Shown here: positions 1-13,369 of the stretch, piece after piece | How the letters are laid out: every line of letters begins with the position of its first letter | Numbering within the stretch: position 1 is the stretch's first letter | Assembly: GCA_036937835.1 (NCBI GenBank) | Contig: CM072879.1 | Coordinates: 19,702,501-19,766,500 of the forward strand | Length of the DNA stretch: 64,000 bases | Source: Pampus argenteus | Lineage: Eukaryota; Chordata; Actinopteri; Scombriformes; Stromateidae | Direction of reading: 5' to 3' | Translations under genes and position numbers: made by a program | Notes under the pieces: generated by a model | The model's input: only the letters and a program-made list of their open reading frames with translations | Databases searched by the model: none | Told to the model about the DNA's origin: nothing

Positions 1-864
1 TGAGGTCAGTTTTATCAGGGCCAATGAAGTTTTTTATACATAAAGAATAAATATAATTGTATTCATGTTGATGCCTGTGTGACACTCAAATAAAAATAAT
101 CTCAAATATATCAGTGGGAATAATTTTTATTTTAAAATCTCACTTACACATTCTTCACTATCGTTAATTCAAATAGTCTGTTTGGTACCAATAACTGAAA
201 CTTTGTTACCTTCATTAATAATAAATTAAGAAAACAGGTTTGCTCACAAACACAAGCACAATTATGTAATTTTGGGCTCATGATCTGACTCAAGGACAGG
301 AAAATCCAACCCTGTCGTCATATAGAAAATAGATAAACAACTGAGCCGGCACCCAGTTTCAGTCTGAAGCTCTTCAATTCTTACAGATACAAAACTTTTC
401 CTGGAAACATTAATAATCATTTCCAGATTCATGAAGAGCTGCACACAGAGCCAGTAGAAGCTGAGTAGAAGCTGAGTAGAGTCGTAGATTATATTTATAG
501 AGCTGCAGTGTGCCAACTTCCTGAACGTCAGAAACAAATATAATAAAATAAGACTGATGAAGGTAAATTCCTATAAACAAGAAAAATACACCAGCAGCCT
601 CCACTTATTATAATTCATAACAAACTATAATCTAGTTGTAAGATGATATAAGAACTGATGATTCATAATAATGAAAATATTGTTTCATTGTGGTTATGAT
701 CCAGCCAGCGAGACGCATCACTGACTCAAGTCTGTTTTATATTGTTAATGTTACAGTAAAAAGTTAAATTCCCTGAATGATGAATCTGTAATAACAACTT
801 CATATTAGTAATATAAACATGTAAATCTGAAAGTGAACAAATCCCCTGTAATCTTATCTGGGTG

Positions 865-865
<1 letters not shown>

Positions 866-907
<42 letters not shown>
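866..907. repeat. (CA)21 microsatellite
   Basis: Uninterrupted alternating CA run. It abuts the left arm of the 909-962 hairpin. Confidence 0.95.
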
Positions 908-908
<1 letters not shown>

Positions 909-910
<2 letters not shown>

Positions 911-962
911 GAAGTTCCTGGTTTTCTGTGAATGCCATTTCAGAGAAATCCAGGAACTTCTT
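909..962. repeat. Inverted repeat: 24-bp arms, 6-nt loop
   Basis: Left arm 909-932 and right arm 939-962 are reverse complements except at two positions, with loop TGCCAT at 933-938. The outer 13 bp (AAGAAGTTCCTGG / CCAGGAACTTCTT) pair perfectly. The loop is smaller and the stem shorter than in a typical animal pre-miRNA, so a recombination-born palindrome or a transposon remnant is at least as likely. Confidence 0.85.
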
Positions 963-1507
963 GGTATCAGCTGATGTTATTGTAGGTTCGTCTCTGGAAA
1001 CGACTCCCATCATCAACCATCATGTTAAATGTGTTTTAACTGGTGAAGTCACGTATGTGTAACTCTGTGTCAGCAAATAGAAAACACATGATGGAGTTAA
1101 AAACAAAGACGAGGTTTGGAAGGTGGCCTTGTTTTAGGAATCAGGAGGAATCAGCAGCTTCCTTCTTCTGTGTAAAGAGGTGCGTTTGATTTATGACAGC
1201 ATACTTTACTAGATGCTGTATAGATGTAAAATGAAGCGAGGTTTAAAACGATCTAGCGAGAACACAACAGACGGAGGACAATGTTTGATTGGTTGGGCTG
1301 TTGTCACGGAAACGTAAGTTGGGAACATTACTAAGGTTTTTTCCTGCCTCATGTAGGGTGTTTCCATTTACTGATAAATCCATCAGACTTAACTTACTAT
1401 GAACTGACTAAACAAAGTATGTCATCACATCACCTGCATTCAGCCTGTTTTTATAGGCGTGTTAAGATACTTCTAAACCATAATTAATTACTTGGTTCTG
1501 TTTCATA

Positions 1508-1594
1508 TCCAGTCATCCAGTCATCCAGTCATCCAGTCATCCAGTCATCCAGCCATCCAGTCATCCAGTCATCCAGTCATCCAGTCATCCAGTC
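1508..1594. repeat. 8-bp minisatellite (TCATCCAG)n
   Basis: About eleven head-to-tail copies of TCATCCAG. One copy carries GCCATCCA in place of GTCATCCA. Confidence 0.95.
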
Positions 1595-1726
1595 ACATCT
1601 TGTCTGGATGCTGAAAAACAATAAGATTTACATTATTAAAAACAGTTAAAAAACAAAGTAAAATCCATTTAGTCTAATCAGAATTCAGACGTTAATCCAT
1701 CATAGTGTTAATTAATTCACTGCCTG

Positions 1727-1727
1727 A

Positions 1728-1758
<31 letters not shown>

Positions 1759-1765
1759 TGTGTGT
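1727..1765. repeat. (GT)n microsatellite
   Basis: Alternating GT with a single TAT interruption near 1751. Confidence 0.9.
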
Positions 1766-4578
1766 TTATACGTACTCGTGTGTATTGAGGGAAGTGTTTC
1801 CACTTTGAATCATTCTTGCAGATCCACCCTGTAATCTGCAAGCATTCATCATGCTGGTTGACATCATTCATTGTTTATGTCATAACTGGTCCAACCATCA
1901 CAGCTGGTTGTTAAGCAATAATTAAGTCATAATCTTGAGGATTTTAATAAATGATTTGAATAAATATTGACAGTTTATTTGGATCTCTGATCAAGTTACC
2001 TCCAAAACTGACCTATGTCACTAAAGTGTTGCATTAAGGGACCGTCGTAAAATATGAACTATGTACAACTTTAGACTTTTATTTTCAAAATCATTTTTTA
2101 GTAATGATGCACATTTTAAGTGCATTAGTGTGTATGATAGCATGTAGATTAATAGCTGAAGTTGAACCAAGTCTCTGGCTGTAAACTGGCTGTTTCCTTG
2201 CTGCAGTTGTAATCAGCTGGAACGATAAATGATCTTCCATGATGTGTTTAATCAACTATAATCATATTGTTTGTATGAAGGTACGGACAGTTCCTGCTTC
2301 CAGCTTCACGTCGATCCAGTGACTGCTGCAGCCTGAAACCTTCTTCTGTGTGTAGGAACACAGTAATTACCTGGGAAAGCCCCCAGTTCCTGTAACTGAC
2401 TCTACCTTCACTTTCATTCTGTGAATATGAAACTTTAAAATTACAGATGTTCATTTTTTGGGATTTAAAAGTTGAAAAACAGTCATTGACATAAATTGAG
2501 GATATCCAGAGTTAAATTCAGAGTTTCACACTTACAAATATTAGAAATTATTATTTAAATCCCAAATTTGTCAGAGATTTAAAATATGTCTGTGTGATTT
2601 TATCATTTTACGTCATGTAGCAGCCAAATTATGTTTTAAATATTTTACTCAAAGTAGTCGTCAGTCGTTTTTTCTTCTTATCCTGCTAACTGGCTGACGT
2701 GTGATTCATATGTATGGGTCCATTTTCTCATAATCTCTCTATAATCTCTAATAATCTAGTTTGTTGTGTGGGTTGACGGTGTGGCTGTGACACAGCGTCT
2801 GCCTCAGATTAAAGATATAGACCTGCAATACTCTCATGCATGATTTAGAAGATTATTAAGAGCCGTGTCTTCAGTGTTTGCTCAACATTTGCTGCTCTCA
2901 CAGCTGCCTGATGAACAAGATGCTATTGTTCTGCTGAGCCGTGTATTTACAGCTAATAGAGCCTTTCCTCCGTGTCTGTGTAGTTAAATGCAAAGCGGCT
3001 GCAGAAACCTGACAGTCATTTCTTTTTCTATAACAATATAACAACAACATAAGAAGCTTTTCATATCATAGTGTTTGCCTGAGCTTATTTGCAATGCTGT
3101 CACTAGTTATAAAGGTCACACACAGTCCAGCAAGGTATTTTTAATCTTTTACTGTACTGCAGTCACTACTTAAGGCAGAACTATAGTATGCAAAGCTTCT
3201 CCGCTGTTGTTTCCTGGCATGTGTAATTATATTGTAACATATTTACATATATTTATCATCTTTATCTTGGATTTTCACCCTTTATTTTTCCTTTCCTTGA
3301 CATTAATATGTGGACTGATATCACTCAGTCCAAACTTCCAGTCTTTCGTTAAAAAGGTTTTTCTTTGTGTCTCATGAAAATGACCTTTTCAAAGCCACTT
3401 TTGAGTCAGCGAAGTCTTTGCAGCGAACTTAAAACAACAACGTTGTAGTCAGCTTCCTTCACAGCCGCTGACATCCACTTCACCCAGAACGAGCTGCTGA
3501 GCTCAGATATAAGTGTACTTACAGTAATCAATGTGTGTATACGCAGCTACTGTCGAGGAACACATTACACAGTTTGGTTTTATTAAAGCCTGAAATATGT
3601 GGCCACATTTCCTCCCTAAACTCTCTCCACCCACATCTTAACGAAAACATGTGTCTTTCATCAGTGAGATATGAAATGAATTTCTTTGTAAATGTAAGTA
3701 AAAAATAAAGAATAAGTAAAAACGACTGTGAGGTTTAACAGCCAGCTGCAGAAGGAGAGCGTTCAGCACCTTGGACAGATCGAGTCCCTCCGACAGGATT
3801 TAAACTTCTTGTCCAAATCATCCAGTTCAAACTTTTAAATGAAAACTGTGACAACGCTTCCAGTTTTAAGTCATGTAAAAACAACACATTGGATTCCCAG
3901 AATCCAGATATGTTCTCTAAACCTCTATAGTGCCATCTACTGGACAAATCAAGTGTTGCAACAATCTGCTATTCAGCCAAATTTATCCTTAAAACTGAAG
4001 TGTATCTATTAGAAATGAATGAATAAAATGAACTGTGTATATTACATCTTTGATCAGCTGGGATGTTTTAACATTTGATTTGATGAGGACAATGAATATT
4101 AATTAGAATATGTACAAAAAATGTCTGTTTTATTCCTGGAAACTGTATTTTCTGGGTTGTTTTCAGGACACGTTTCTAAGCGTGTTTCATGCAGTAGTTC
4201 TGCAGTATTATATATTTTAGGTTAAGAATATCAACATTTGATTAAATTTTTTCTAATTGACATCTTTATAACTTTATTTATTTAGGATACAAGAACGCAT
4301 GTTTGTGCTTCATGAAGCCCTATCAGCCTATAATCCTAATGATAAGTCACCTTTATAAAATATGCTGTTATTTGTGTTTCTATGGAAACAACAAACCTTT
4401 GTTTATACTTGTTTTATTTTTATCATTTGTACCTGAGGGCTAAAAGATGTACGCTAACTTCAATAGTAACTTATTAACTTTACACTGACACATATCTGTG
4501 GTCTAAAATTAAAATTAAAACGTATTAAACCGACAGGGAGCAAATATTTTTATTTTGGTGCATGTGTGTGTATTATGG

Positions 4579-4650
4579 CAGTGGTTCCCAACCTCAGGGT
4601 CGGGACCCCCACAAGGGTCGTGAGATGATAGGACGAGAAAGGATACAGGT
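4579..4650. mobile_element. Possible hAT-type transposon end fragment
   Basis: Begins CAGTGGTTCCCAACCT and continues into GGGTCGGGACCCCC and GGGTCGTGAGAT. This resembles the terminal inverted repeat and subterminal sequence of hAT-family elements common in vertebrates. No matching second end or target duplication was found nearby, so it would be a solo fragment. The assignment rests on remembered family consensus only. Confidence 0.35.
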
Positions 4651-4714
4651 AATAAATAATTGTCAAGCTTTCTTCTAGTTTTGCTTCATTCCTTGTGATT
4701 ATTGTTTTTCACAG

Positions 4715-5020
4715 CAGGTCACCTGAACGGCCGCCAGGTGTCGCTGTCCTGCAGCTCTTCTCCGGTGGACTGCAGGTCACCTGAACGGCCGCCAGGTGTC
4801 GCTGTCCTGCAGCTCTTCTCCGGTGGGCTGCAGGTCACCTGAACGGCCGCCAGGTGTCGCTGTCCTGCAGCTCTTCTCCGGTGGGCTGCAGGTCACCTGA
4901 ACGGCCGCCAGGTGTCGCTGTCCTGCAGCTCTTCCCCGGTGGGCTGCAGGACTGCAGGTCACCTGAACGGCCGCCAGGTGTCGCTGTCCTGCAGCTCTTC
5001 TCCGGTGGGCTGCAGGACTG
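4715..5020. repeat. 58-bp tandem repeat, 5 copies, E-box rich
   Basis: Units start at 4715, 4773, 4831, 4889 and 4955. The last two are separated by an extra 8 bp (CAGGACTG), which recurs after the final unit. Each unit opens with the near-palindrome CAGGTCACCTG and carries a second CAGGTG, so the array holds about ten CACCTG/CAGGTG E-box hexamers. Copies are almost identical (isolated changes such as TCTCC to TCCCC), implying recent expansion. It ends about 320 bp before the carmil1 start codon. Confidence 0.95.
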
Positions 5021-5340
5021 ACTGAGTGAACAAATGTTTGGATGAAACCTGCTTCACGTTGAAACGGCGCGTTTCCATCAATCCGTTTCCTGTCGTTTTA
5101 AACCGGTGTAAAGAACACGTAACGTGCGCGTGTGCGTGTGACGTCATCAGGCATGCGGACGGTAACGGTTAGTGGAGGTAAACAAGGTGTCGACAGGTAG
5201 CCACCGTTAGGAGGAAAGCGGGACAGCACCTTTTTTTTAACCGTATTTTGTCACTTCCTCCGGGGGAACGTCTCCACTCTGAGCCGCTGCTCGTCTCGTT
5301 GTTACCGGACAACTCTTCGCTGTTTACGTCGGTAGAAGAA
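5021..5340 (+). promoter_or_regulatory. Probable carmil1 promoter and 5' UTR (CpG-rich, CRE)
   Basis: CpG density rises sharply compared with the AT-rich sequence further upstream. A full palindromic cAMP-response element, TGACGTCA, lies at 5139-5146, about 200 bp before the ATG. No TATA box is obvious. The position directly upstream of the first coding exon and the CpG content suggest a CpG-island promoter; the start site cannot be located from sequence alone. Confidence 0.55.
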
Positions 5341-8300
5341 ATGTCGGAGGAAAAAACGGACATTCCCGCAGAGCTGCTCGGTAAGATAACGTTAACTAGT
5401 TAACTAACTAGTTAACTAGTTAACGGTGAGACGGTAACTTTAGTTGTGCTTTTACTTTGAAGTTCCTGTAGTTGTAATTAGCTGCTAAATCACAGCAGAC
5501 GATGAAATAAGCAACAAAAAGTTGATTTAAACTCATCAATATGTGATTATATTGATTATAACAGGACATAGAGATGCATACAACCACCAGAACATCACCA
5601 CACATTCTATGAAGCATATATCTATATATATATCTATATATATTATACAGATAAACCTTCATATACTCACTAATTCAACTGGATAAATATATAAAAGCCA
5701 TCAACATTTTATTTCATATGTGTGTTTTTCAGCATATCAGGTCAGTAGTTGTTTTCATGCCCTGAGGGTTGGGCTGGATACCTGAGAGTTTGTCCTCTGC
5801 CACTTCCTCATGTGAAGCTTTGGGAAAGAGGCGTGTCCTGTGAAATTCCTTTGGATTGTGAGATATAATCTCCACAGACTGTCTGGAGGACTGAGTGTCA
5901 GAAAGTTAAAAAAAACCACCCAAAACAGCAGTAAATCACAGCCTAGAAACGAACGAGGCAGTGAGGCGGCTGGGTTGGTGAAATAATCACTGATGTTGAG
6001 TTAAAACTCTTCACATACTTTGATATCTATAATCTAAGAATAAGATGATAAAAAAAGGGCTTTAAAAGGTAAAAAAAATCAAAAGTAGACCCAGAAACAG
6101 GTGATGAGTGACGGCCCCGTGCTCGGTGGTCCAGTCTGATGAAGGAGATGATGATGATGCTGCACTTTAAAGACAGAAGAAGAAGAAGAGACTCACACAA
6201 CATACACAACATACACAACATACAGCAAAGACATGAGTCATGTGACTTCTTCAGCCTTCAGACCAGAACTGCAGAATATACACAAATATGTCTCATTTTA
6301 TTGATCATTGATTATTGAGTCATTGTTTAAGTAGTTGCAACCCCAGTCTGGATAAATCCACCAACTGAACACGTTCAATCAACAGTACAAAGATTTAGAA
6401 GTAGTGATGTTCAGTCACGTCTAGCTGATATCGGCTGATATCGTGTCAGTATCGGCCCCAGTAGTCGGCAGGGAAACTCCTGGTTTTGATGTGACTGTGT
6501 TGGACGGACAGAGGAGTCCATGTGTTTCTGATCAGCCTCCACGCTGCTGCTTCGTGCTGTAATGTTTTCATCCTCCTCATGACCTCATCACGTGAGGAGG
6601 AGGAGGAGGAGGAGGAGGAGGAGGAAGAGGAGGAGGAGGAAGGCACACTGTCATTAAGACAGGCCCACATACTCTTTTCCCTGTTTCCCCCTCTTCTTTC
6701 TCCTCCTTCCTCTCGTGCTCCCTCTCTCTCTCCGTCTGTTATTTAATCGTTCTTACTCCTTCACCCTCCCCCTCTTTCTCCATCTGTCCCTCGTTTTTTC
6801 CCACCGCTGCTAACGAAAACAGCAGAAGTTCAGCAGACCGCTTTCCCAACGTAAAAACGGAGCCAAATGAAAGTAGGAGGATCCACGTCTGCCTGTCCAC
6901 AGTGATTCATGTTGTTGGTTAAAAAGGAAGGATGGCCTCTACAGTCACATGCTCCTCACACCACGTTTAGGTTGGAGCAGCCACAGCTGCATCCATCACG
7001 GCTTCTACCAAGCTGTGATTGTAAATGCAGCAGATGAACAGAAAACCTGCTACTATTATAATGTCAAGTTCATTTTACAGATTTAAAAGAAAAAATACCA
7101 AATATTTGATCTGAAGCTGCAGGACTAAACGTGACTATTTTACAGGGTGTTTATTAAATCTTGTAAAACTAGTGAATAACATCCAACATTTGAGGAACAG
7201 GAAGAAAAACATGTAGAAAAGCAGATAAATGTGTTGCTGTATGATTATTGTTTACATGTTGTTTTGTGTTCAGATCAAATATGATCTTCTGCATAATGCA
7301 GATCCAAACAGGACTTATTATTTATTATAAATACCATAAATTACAGTGACAGCTTTTTATATATGTATTTATACTTCTGTTGTAGAGTATTTCTGTCTAA
7401 TTAATGTTTTTATTAAAGCTCTAAAAGCTCAACTAATTAGTAAAATGTTTTCATGCAATTATGAAAATAAAACCACTGATTTAGTCCAAACGTCCTCTTG
7501 TTGCTCCACATGTGGGATTTGTTGACAGCCTGAATCTTTCCAAACAACACGGTACACTGTGGATACTGCAGTAATGACTGATGACCACAGTAAACATCAT
7601 TTCCATCTCAATGAAACCCTCGGCTAGTGGCGTGTTAGACGTCTTTTGTGTACCGAGTTGTAATGTGACCCCTCCAGCTGTTGATGCCGATAATTGCCAG
7701 GTGTCCTGTAACCTTGTTGTGTGTTGCAGAGAGCGTGCGGGAGGCGGTGGGCCGGAGGGTGAAGCTCACCCTGAGGCGCAGAGTCCAGCTGGAGGTCAAA
7801 GGTGACAAGGTGGAGAACAGAGTGCTAGTAAGTGACAGCTGGCTGTTTGTTTTCTGAATTTTTATTTATTGCCTCTCAAAGGTTCGTGTGTGCAATAAAA
7901 TGTGATAAAAATGAGCCTCAATAAGGAAAGTATTTCCTTCTGATAATCGCTTTCAGGCTTTTGAAAGTTGCAGCAGTCATTACTGTTACAACATCTGGCA
8001 CATTTCATCCAGGTTGCTGCTTTACAGATGCACACAAGAAATACAAAGAAAATGAATGTTTTAATATGATACACAGCAGTATTCTACCTGGCGTGTACCT
8101 GGCCAGTAGGCTGCGTTGGATCCACCTTTTTATCTGTAGTATTATTTTGTGACAACACCTTTGTTTGAATGTGGCCTTAAGCTAATAAAACACTCCTTGT
8201 GATTCTGAATAAGATTTTAGAAACGTGGAGATTCATTCAGAGAATAATGTTTGACGGTTTTTTCAGGTTAGAGCCTGAATGCACCGTTCACACAGTTAAC

Positions 8301-9353
8301 GGGAGGTTTGGAACAACGTTGTGTTCAGGGACATTCGTCCACTGGCCTTTCTCTGTTTCTCTGTGGTCGTCAAATACTTTGAATGGCTGCGGTAGCTCGG
8401 TCTGAAAGGAGCTGCTGCTGTGAGTTATGATCATGTGATCATATGGTCTGACTGTCAGGCTTCCTCTGCAGCTCCACACATACAAACCTTTAAATAACAG
8501 ACAATATGAGCTTGTGTCTACTATTAAACTAACATATATGTAGTTCACTTTCCTCAAAATGAGAAAATCTGATGGTTTGGTCAAATCTTTGCTTACAGTA
8601 CAAACCTTTAATTAACAAGATCCACTCTCTCTTTAATTGGAAATTAAATTTGGAGAGAATAAATAATAATAATAACTAATAATAACTAAATGAATAATTC
8701 ATGGAACCGGGAGCTTTTTTATTTGACTCATTTTAATTTTCTTCTTGGAAACTTTAAAACATTCATTTGGCTGCTTTGATATCAAACCCTGGTCTCAGGA
8801 TCTCCTCACCCGCTAAAGGCCGCTAACAAACCTACGTCCATCTGACATTTTGAAGGGTATTTATCATGATGTCTCCTCCTGCATGTCACTGCAGCAGTAT
8901 GAAGAGCCATCATCGTTGTTTCCACCCAGATCAGTGTCCTCAGTCTCCAGTTGACTGAAGCGTTTAGAGACTCGAACCTCGTCCTGTAGTTTCCTGTATT
9001 TGTCAAACCCTTCATCTGTTGGGAAATCATGGATGACATATTAACGTAATGAGTCCGAGCTGCTTGCTGTGTCCTGTTATACTTATTCTAATCTAGACTA
9101 CAGAGTGGAAGAGGTGAGTGTTGCTGCAGCAGGTATCTGGTTTCATAGACGCAGGTATGTGAACTCGCCTCGGCTCGCTGTGAGTGTGAATATGAAAACG
9201 TCCTGAGACCTTCTGGTTACGTCTCACTTTACCTTCCTGCCTCCCACGTTTTCATTTCATTTTTTAAAATATATGTCTTTTCCTTTGACAACATACCACA
9301 GCTCTGCAGCTCCTGTTGGGACTTGACTAAAGCAGCTCACTCACAGCCACAGG

Positions 9354-9405
<52 letters not shown>

Positions 9406-10134
9406 TCCTCAGTGTAGATCCTCAGATTAGAAACCCACACTATAAGTTCTTGAAATGAGGCAAAACGCAAATAAACACAGATTGTTTCCTGCATGAAAAA
9501 ATAAACCAGCGGAGTTAGGATGAGGACGGATGATGCTGCATGTTGAAGTCAGTGATGCAGGTCTCACGTCTGCAACAGGTCCCCTTCCTTCATCCGTCCT
9601 TCTCCCCATCATGCTATCTGATTGGCTGTTCTCTGACCTTGAGCACATGTGACCTGGCGAGGCCTCGCTCTTGTGAATACCGCAGCTCTTTTAATCCCAC
9701 TGGAGTGAAACCGCGACGGTATCGTCCATTTCAAACCACGACTCGATGAAAATACGTTACTAATTTGGTCTTCCAGAAACACCCTGGAGTTGGCTGAGCA
9801 CGTAGCCGTGACTTCCTGTCAGAACACAGGTGCAACACGTGTTGAAAGATAATACATGTGATTATCAGTGAAAAAGCCTCTTGTGAGGCCTCTGTCAGCT
9901 TCAATAGACGAAAGCATCTCGCTGCTCATATCTGGACTGAAAATAAGTCCGTCTGTACAAAAGTTTGTGTGTAAAATATATTTAAGAAGCTGGCCATACG
10001 TCAAGATTCAGTGTTGTAATAAGCCGTGATTTAACTTCATTATGTGTCCTTATTTAAACAACATTAAACCTTAATATTTGTGTGTTTCTACATTTTGTTT
10101 GTATTTATTCAGTTTGTGGTCATTGAAATGCACG

Positions 10135-10170
<36 letters not shown>

Positions 10171-12173
10171 ATCCTCAGGCTTTGGCATCACATCGAGCGT
10201 ATCTGCTGACGGCACGCATCCCTTCCAAGGTTCGTATATCTGTGTGTGTGTGTGTGTTTACTGTCTCTCCTCTTCTTCATACTACTCATTCCCCTATTCT
10301 TCCTCCTCATCCTCCTCCTCATTGGTTTGCCTGGAGTTACCTTTTCTCTTTCTTCTGTTCGTTTCTGTCTTTCTGGTTGAGTCAATCAGCCATCGATGTT
10401 CATTTAAACATGTCACGTTACACCACCTGTAACCTCATAACGTTGTCTTTGGTGATTTAATAACACGATACTCGTTGATAGGGTCAACTCGTAGGTAGGG
10501 TCAACTCGTTGGTAGGGTCAACTCGTTGGTAGGGTCAACTCGTTTGTAGGGTCAACTCGTAGGTAGGGTCAACTCGTTGGTAGGGTCAACTCGTAGGTAG
10601 GGTCAACTCGTTTGTAGGGTCAACTCGTAGGTAGGGTCAACTCGTAGGTAGGGTCAACTCGTAGGTAGGGTCAACTCGTAGGTAGGGTCAACTCGTAGGT
10701 AGGGTCAACTCGTTTGTAGGGTCAACTCGTAGGTAGGGTCAACTCGTAGGTAGGGTCAACTCGTTGGTAGGGTCAACTTGTTGGTAGGGTCGACTCGTTG
10801 GTAGGGTCAACTCGTTGGTAGGATCACCTCGTTGTTGGTTTTTGGCTTTTCATATTTGATTGTTTAGATTTGTTGGCCGCCTCATCCTTTAAATTGAATC
10901 TGTATTTAAACAGTGTTATTCTACTTCCTGTTGTGTGTATTTTACTAATCACGTTCCATCTAATGAACCTGCATTCATGCTGCGTCTGTATATTTCCTCT
11001 ACTTCTTCTTTCTAGTTCTCTGTTCATATTCATTATTAGTAGTTATTCTTTCAGTTCTCTCTCTATATATATACATGTCTCTCTACCCAGATGAGAACAG
11101 ATCCCACCATGTGGAGACATCTGAAAGTTTTACCCAGAATGCAGCTGTGAGAACGCAGCCTGTGGGAAAAAAACACAGAGAGGAAGAAAAGTAAAAAAAA
11201 AAAAACACATGCTGGAAACATTAAAAGAACAAAATGTTTCTAATACAGTTAACAAAGTGACAACATGTCAGATTAATTAAGACACTTTGAAGAGATAATA
11301 AGTAACTTAAGCTTGTTTAATCCAAACTGGTCCCTCAAGATTTAGAAGTTATAGAAGAAGAAATAACAAACAGATTATAACTAAAAAAACACCATTTAGT
11401 AACCTGAACTCATAAACTTCCTCGTTTTAAGCTTCATAAACCGCTTTAGAAACTCTGAGTCATCAGAGTTCCAGTTTTCAGATCTAATTATTGATGCGGT
11501 TGCCTTTTCTCATGTAACCCTCCAGTGTTTTGGTCTCTGTGTGACTGATAGAAACACCTGCAGTTCAAACCTGGGTCCTTCTTAAAGGTGAAACCATCTT
11601 CACCCTGATGATGAAGGGTTTTAATAGGTGAAGTCATTTTAACGTTTTCACATCCAAAACATAAGATGTCTGGACATTTATTTATTTACAGTTGGGATAA
11701 GAAGCCAAATGAAATCAAGTAGATATCTGCTAAACATGCAGCCTTTTTAATACAAAATATGCTTTTTGTGTTTCCTCATTGAGCAGCTGTGAAACAGGAT
11801 GTAACTTTGGGAAATATCGACTTGATTTGACTTTTCACCTCTAATAAGCTTCAGGTGACATGTTTTCCTAACCGTAACCCTAACCCTAAGGTCACGCTTG
11901 TCACACTTCTCCAAAGACATCAGTTAAAACGCAACCAAACCCTTCAGGATGAAGGAACGGTGGTGTGATAACACACACAGCACTTGTTAGTAGATCTGTT
12001 CATTTCCAGCTACATCTTAGTGAGTCAGCACCATCTGCACAGAAACGCGTGAAGAAACTCCACCTCTGAACAGTCAGAGAGCTGCGTTGAATGAAAGCTG
12101 AGATAAGCCCACATCTCCCTCTGCCAGCTGACCCCTGATCTGTTGCTCCAGTGCAGGCCAGCGGTTTTTATAG

Positions 12174-12225
<52 letters not shown>

Positions 12226-13323
12226 AACACAGGGTGGTTTGTTCCTCGGCGTGTACAGTCCCAGCAGAGAGAGAAAAAAGACAATGCAGGAATTTAACAG
12301 CTGGCAGGGAGAGGAGGGAGAGGAGGGAGGGGTCTCTGTTCCTCCTCTTCATGGCAGTGAGATAAAAGTCCAAATTCATCTACTATTTAACTTGTTTTAT
12401 ACCTTTTATATCTCACTATGTTCGGTCCCCTTTCTCTGTGTCTGTTGTCTTTCTTTAACTTCAGGTTCAGAGTCTGCTGTTGTTTTCTCTTTCTGTCTCT
12501 CTGGATTTAAAGCATGTAAATGTGTGTGAGGCTGGACGCTCCTCCACACATTAGTCGGTGATACTTTTCCATTATTTTTATGTTCCTCTTGTCTCTGGAT
12601 CTCCAGACTTTGTTTGTGTCCTTATAATCCTTCATAGTTTTGCATCTATAAGTGTTTCTGATGTCATATAAACGATAGATGTACAGTACATCTCAACATC
12701 TCATTGGAGGATTGTTGAGTAGATTTTATAATGTACATATAATTATAGCTGTAAAGTGTGTGGAGGTTATGGTGACACACTAATCTAGTTAAACAAGTTG
12801 GATCTTGATGAGGCAGCTCAGTCAGCCTGAACAGTCCAGTATGTTATCAAGCTGACTTTGATTGAACATGTTAAAACCAGCTTCTGGTATGTGGAGCCCC
12901 CCCACTAAACATGTGATAGTTGACCATGTCATACCAAAGCTACGGGCATTAATCTGCTGCTGGTAAAGCCTCCGCTCTCCACCCAGATGTTGGGCCAGTC
13001 AGTCTTCATGCTGCTGGCTTCGTGCAGGGGGGGGGGGGCATTAGCATGTAGAAACAGGAAAGGGCCTCGCCTGGGCACGCTATTGTCTAAAATATCATTA
13101 CTGGAACTTAACGAGGAAAAACAAACCAAAAGTAAGAATACAGAAAGGGGTGTACACATGCTTCACTAGCGTGTGCTAACTGGACGTGCTAACATGATGG
13201 CCGCCTGTTACCTGGAGACCACCTGCAATAAATGAAACACATCTTCCCTGTTTATTCTTCTATCTGTCAAATCAGAAGCTCAACATCTGAATTACATGTC
13301 AATATTTAGCATCAAACATATCC

Positions 13324-13369
<46 letters not shown>

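Larger units (their letters stand above)
1..4578. other. Upstream intergenic DNA, no gene recognised
   Basis: AT-rich sequence with only short chance open frames. I found no exon with a recognisable product on either strand and no tRNA-like or rRNA-like segment. An AATAAA near 91 could be the poly(A) signal of a gene lying to the left, but nothing else supports that. Contents that can be named are two TG/CA microsatellites, an 8-bp minisatellite and one hairpin, all listed separately. Confidence 0.6.

Noticed and set aside
10479..10835. Regular repeats as a CRISPR array
   Set aside because: Units are contiguous 17-mers without unique spacers, and the DNA is a vertebrate intron.
11869..11890. 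Interstitial telomeric repeat
   Set aside because: Only two CCCTAA-type units, too few to distinguish from chance.
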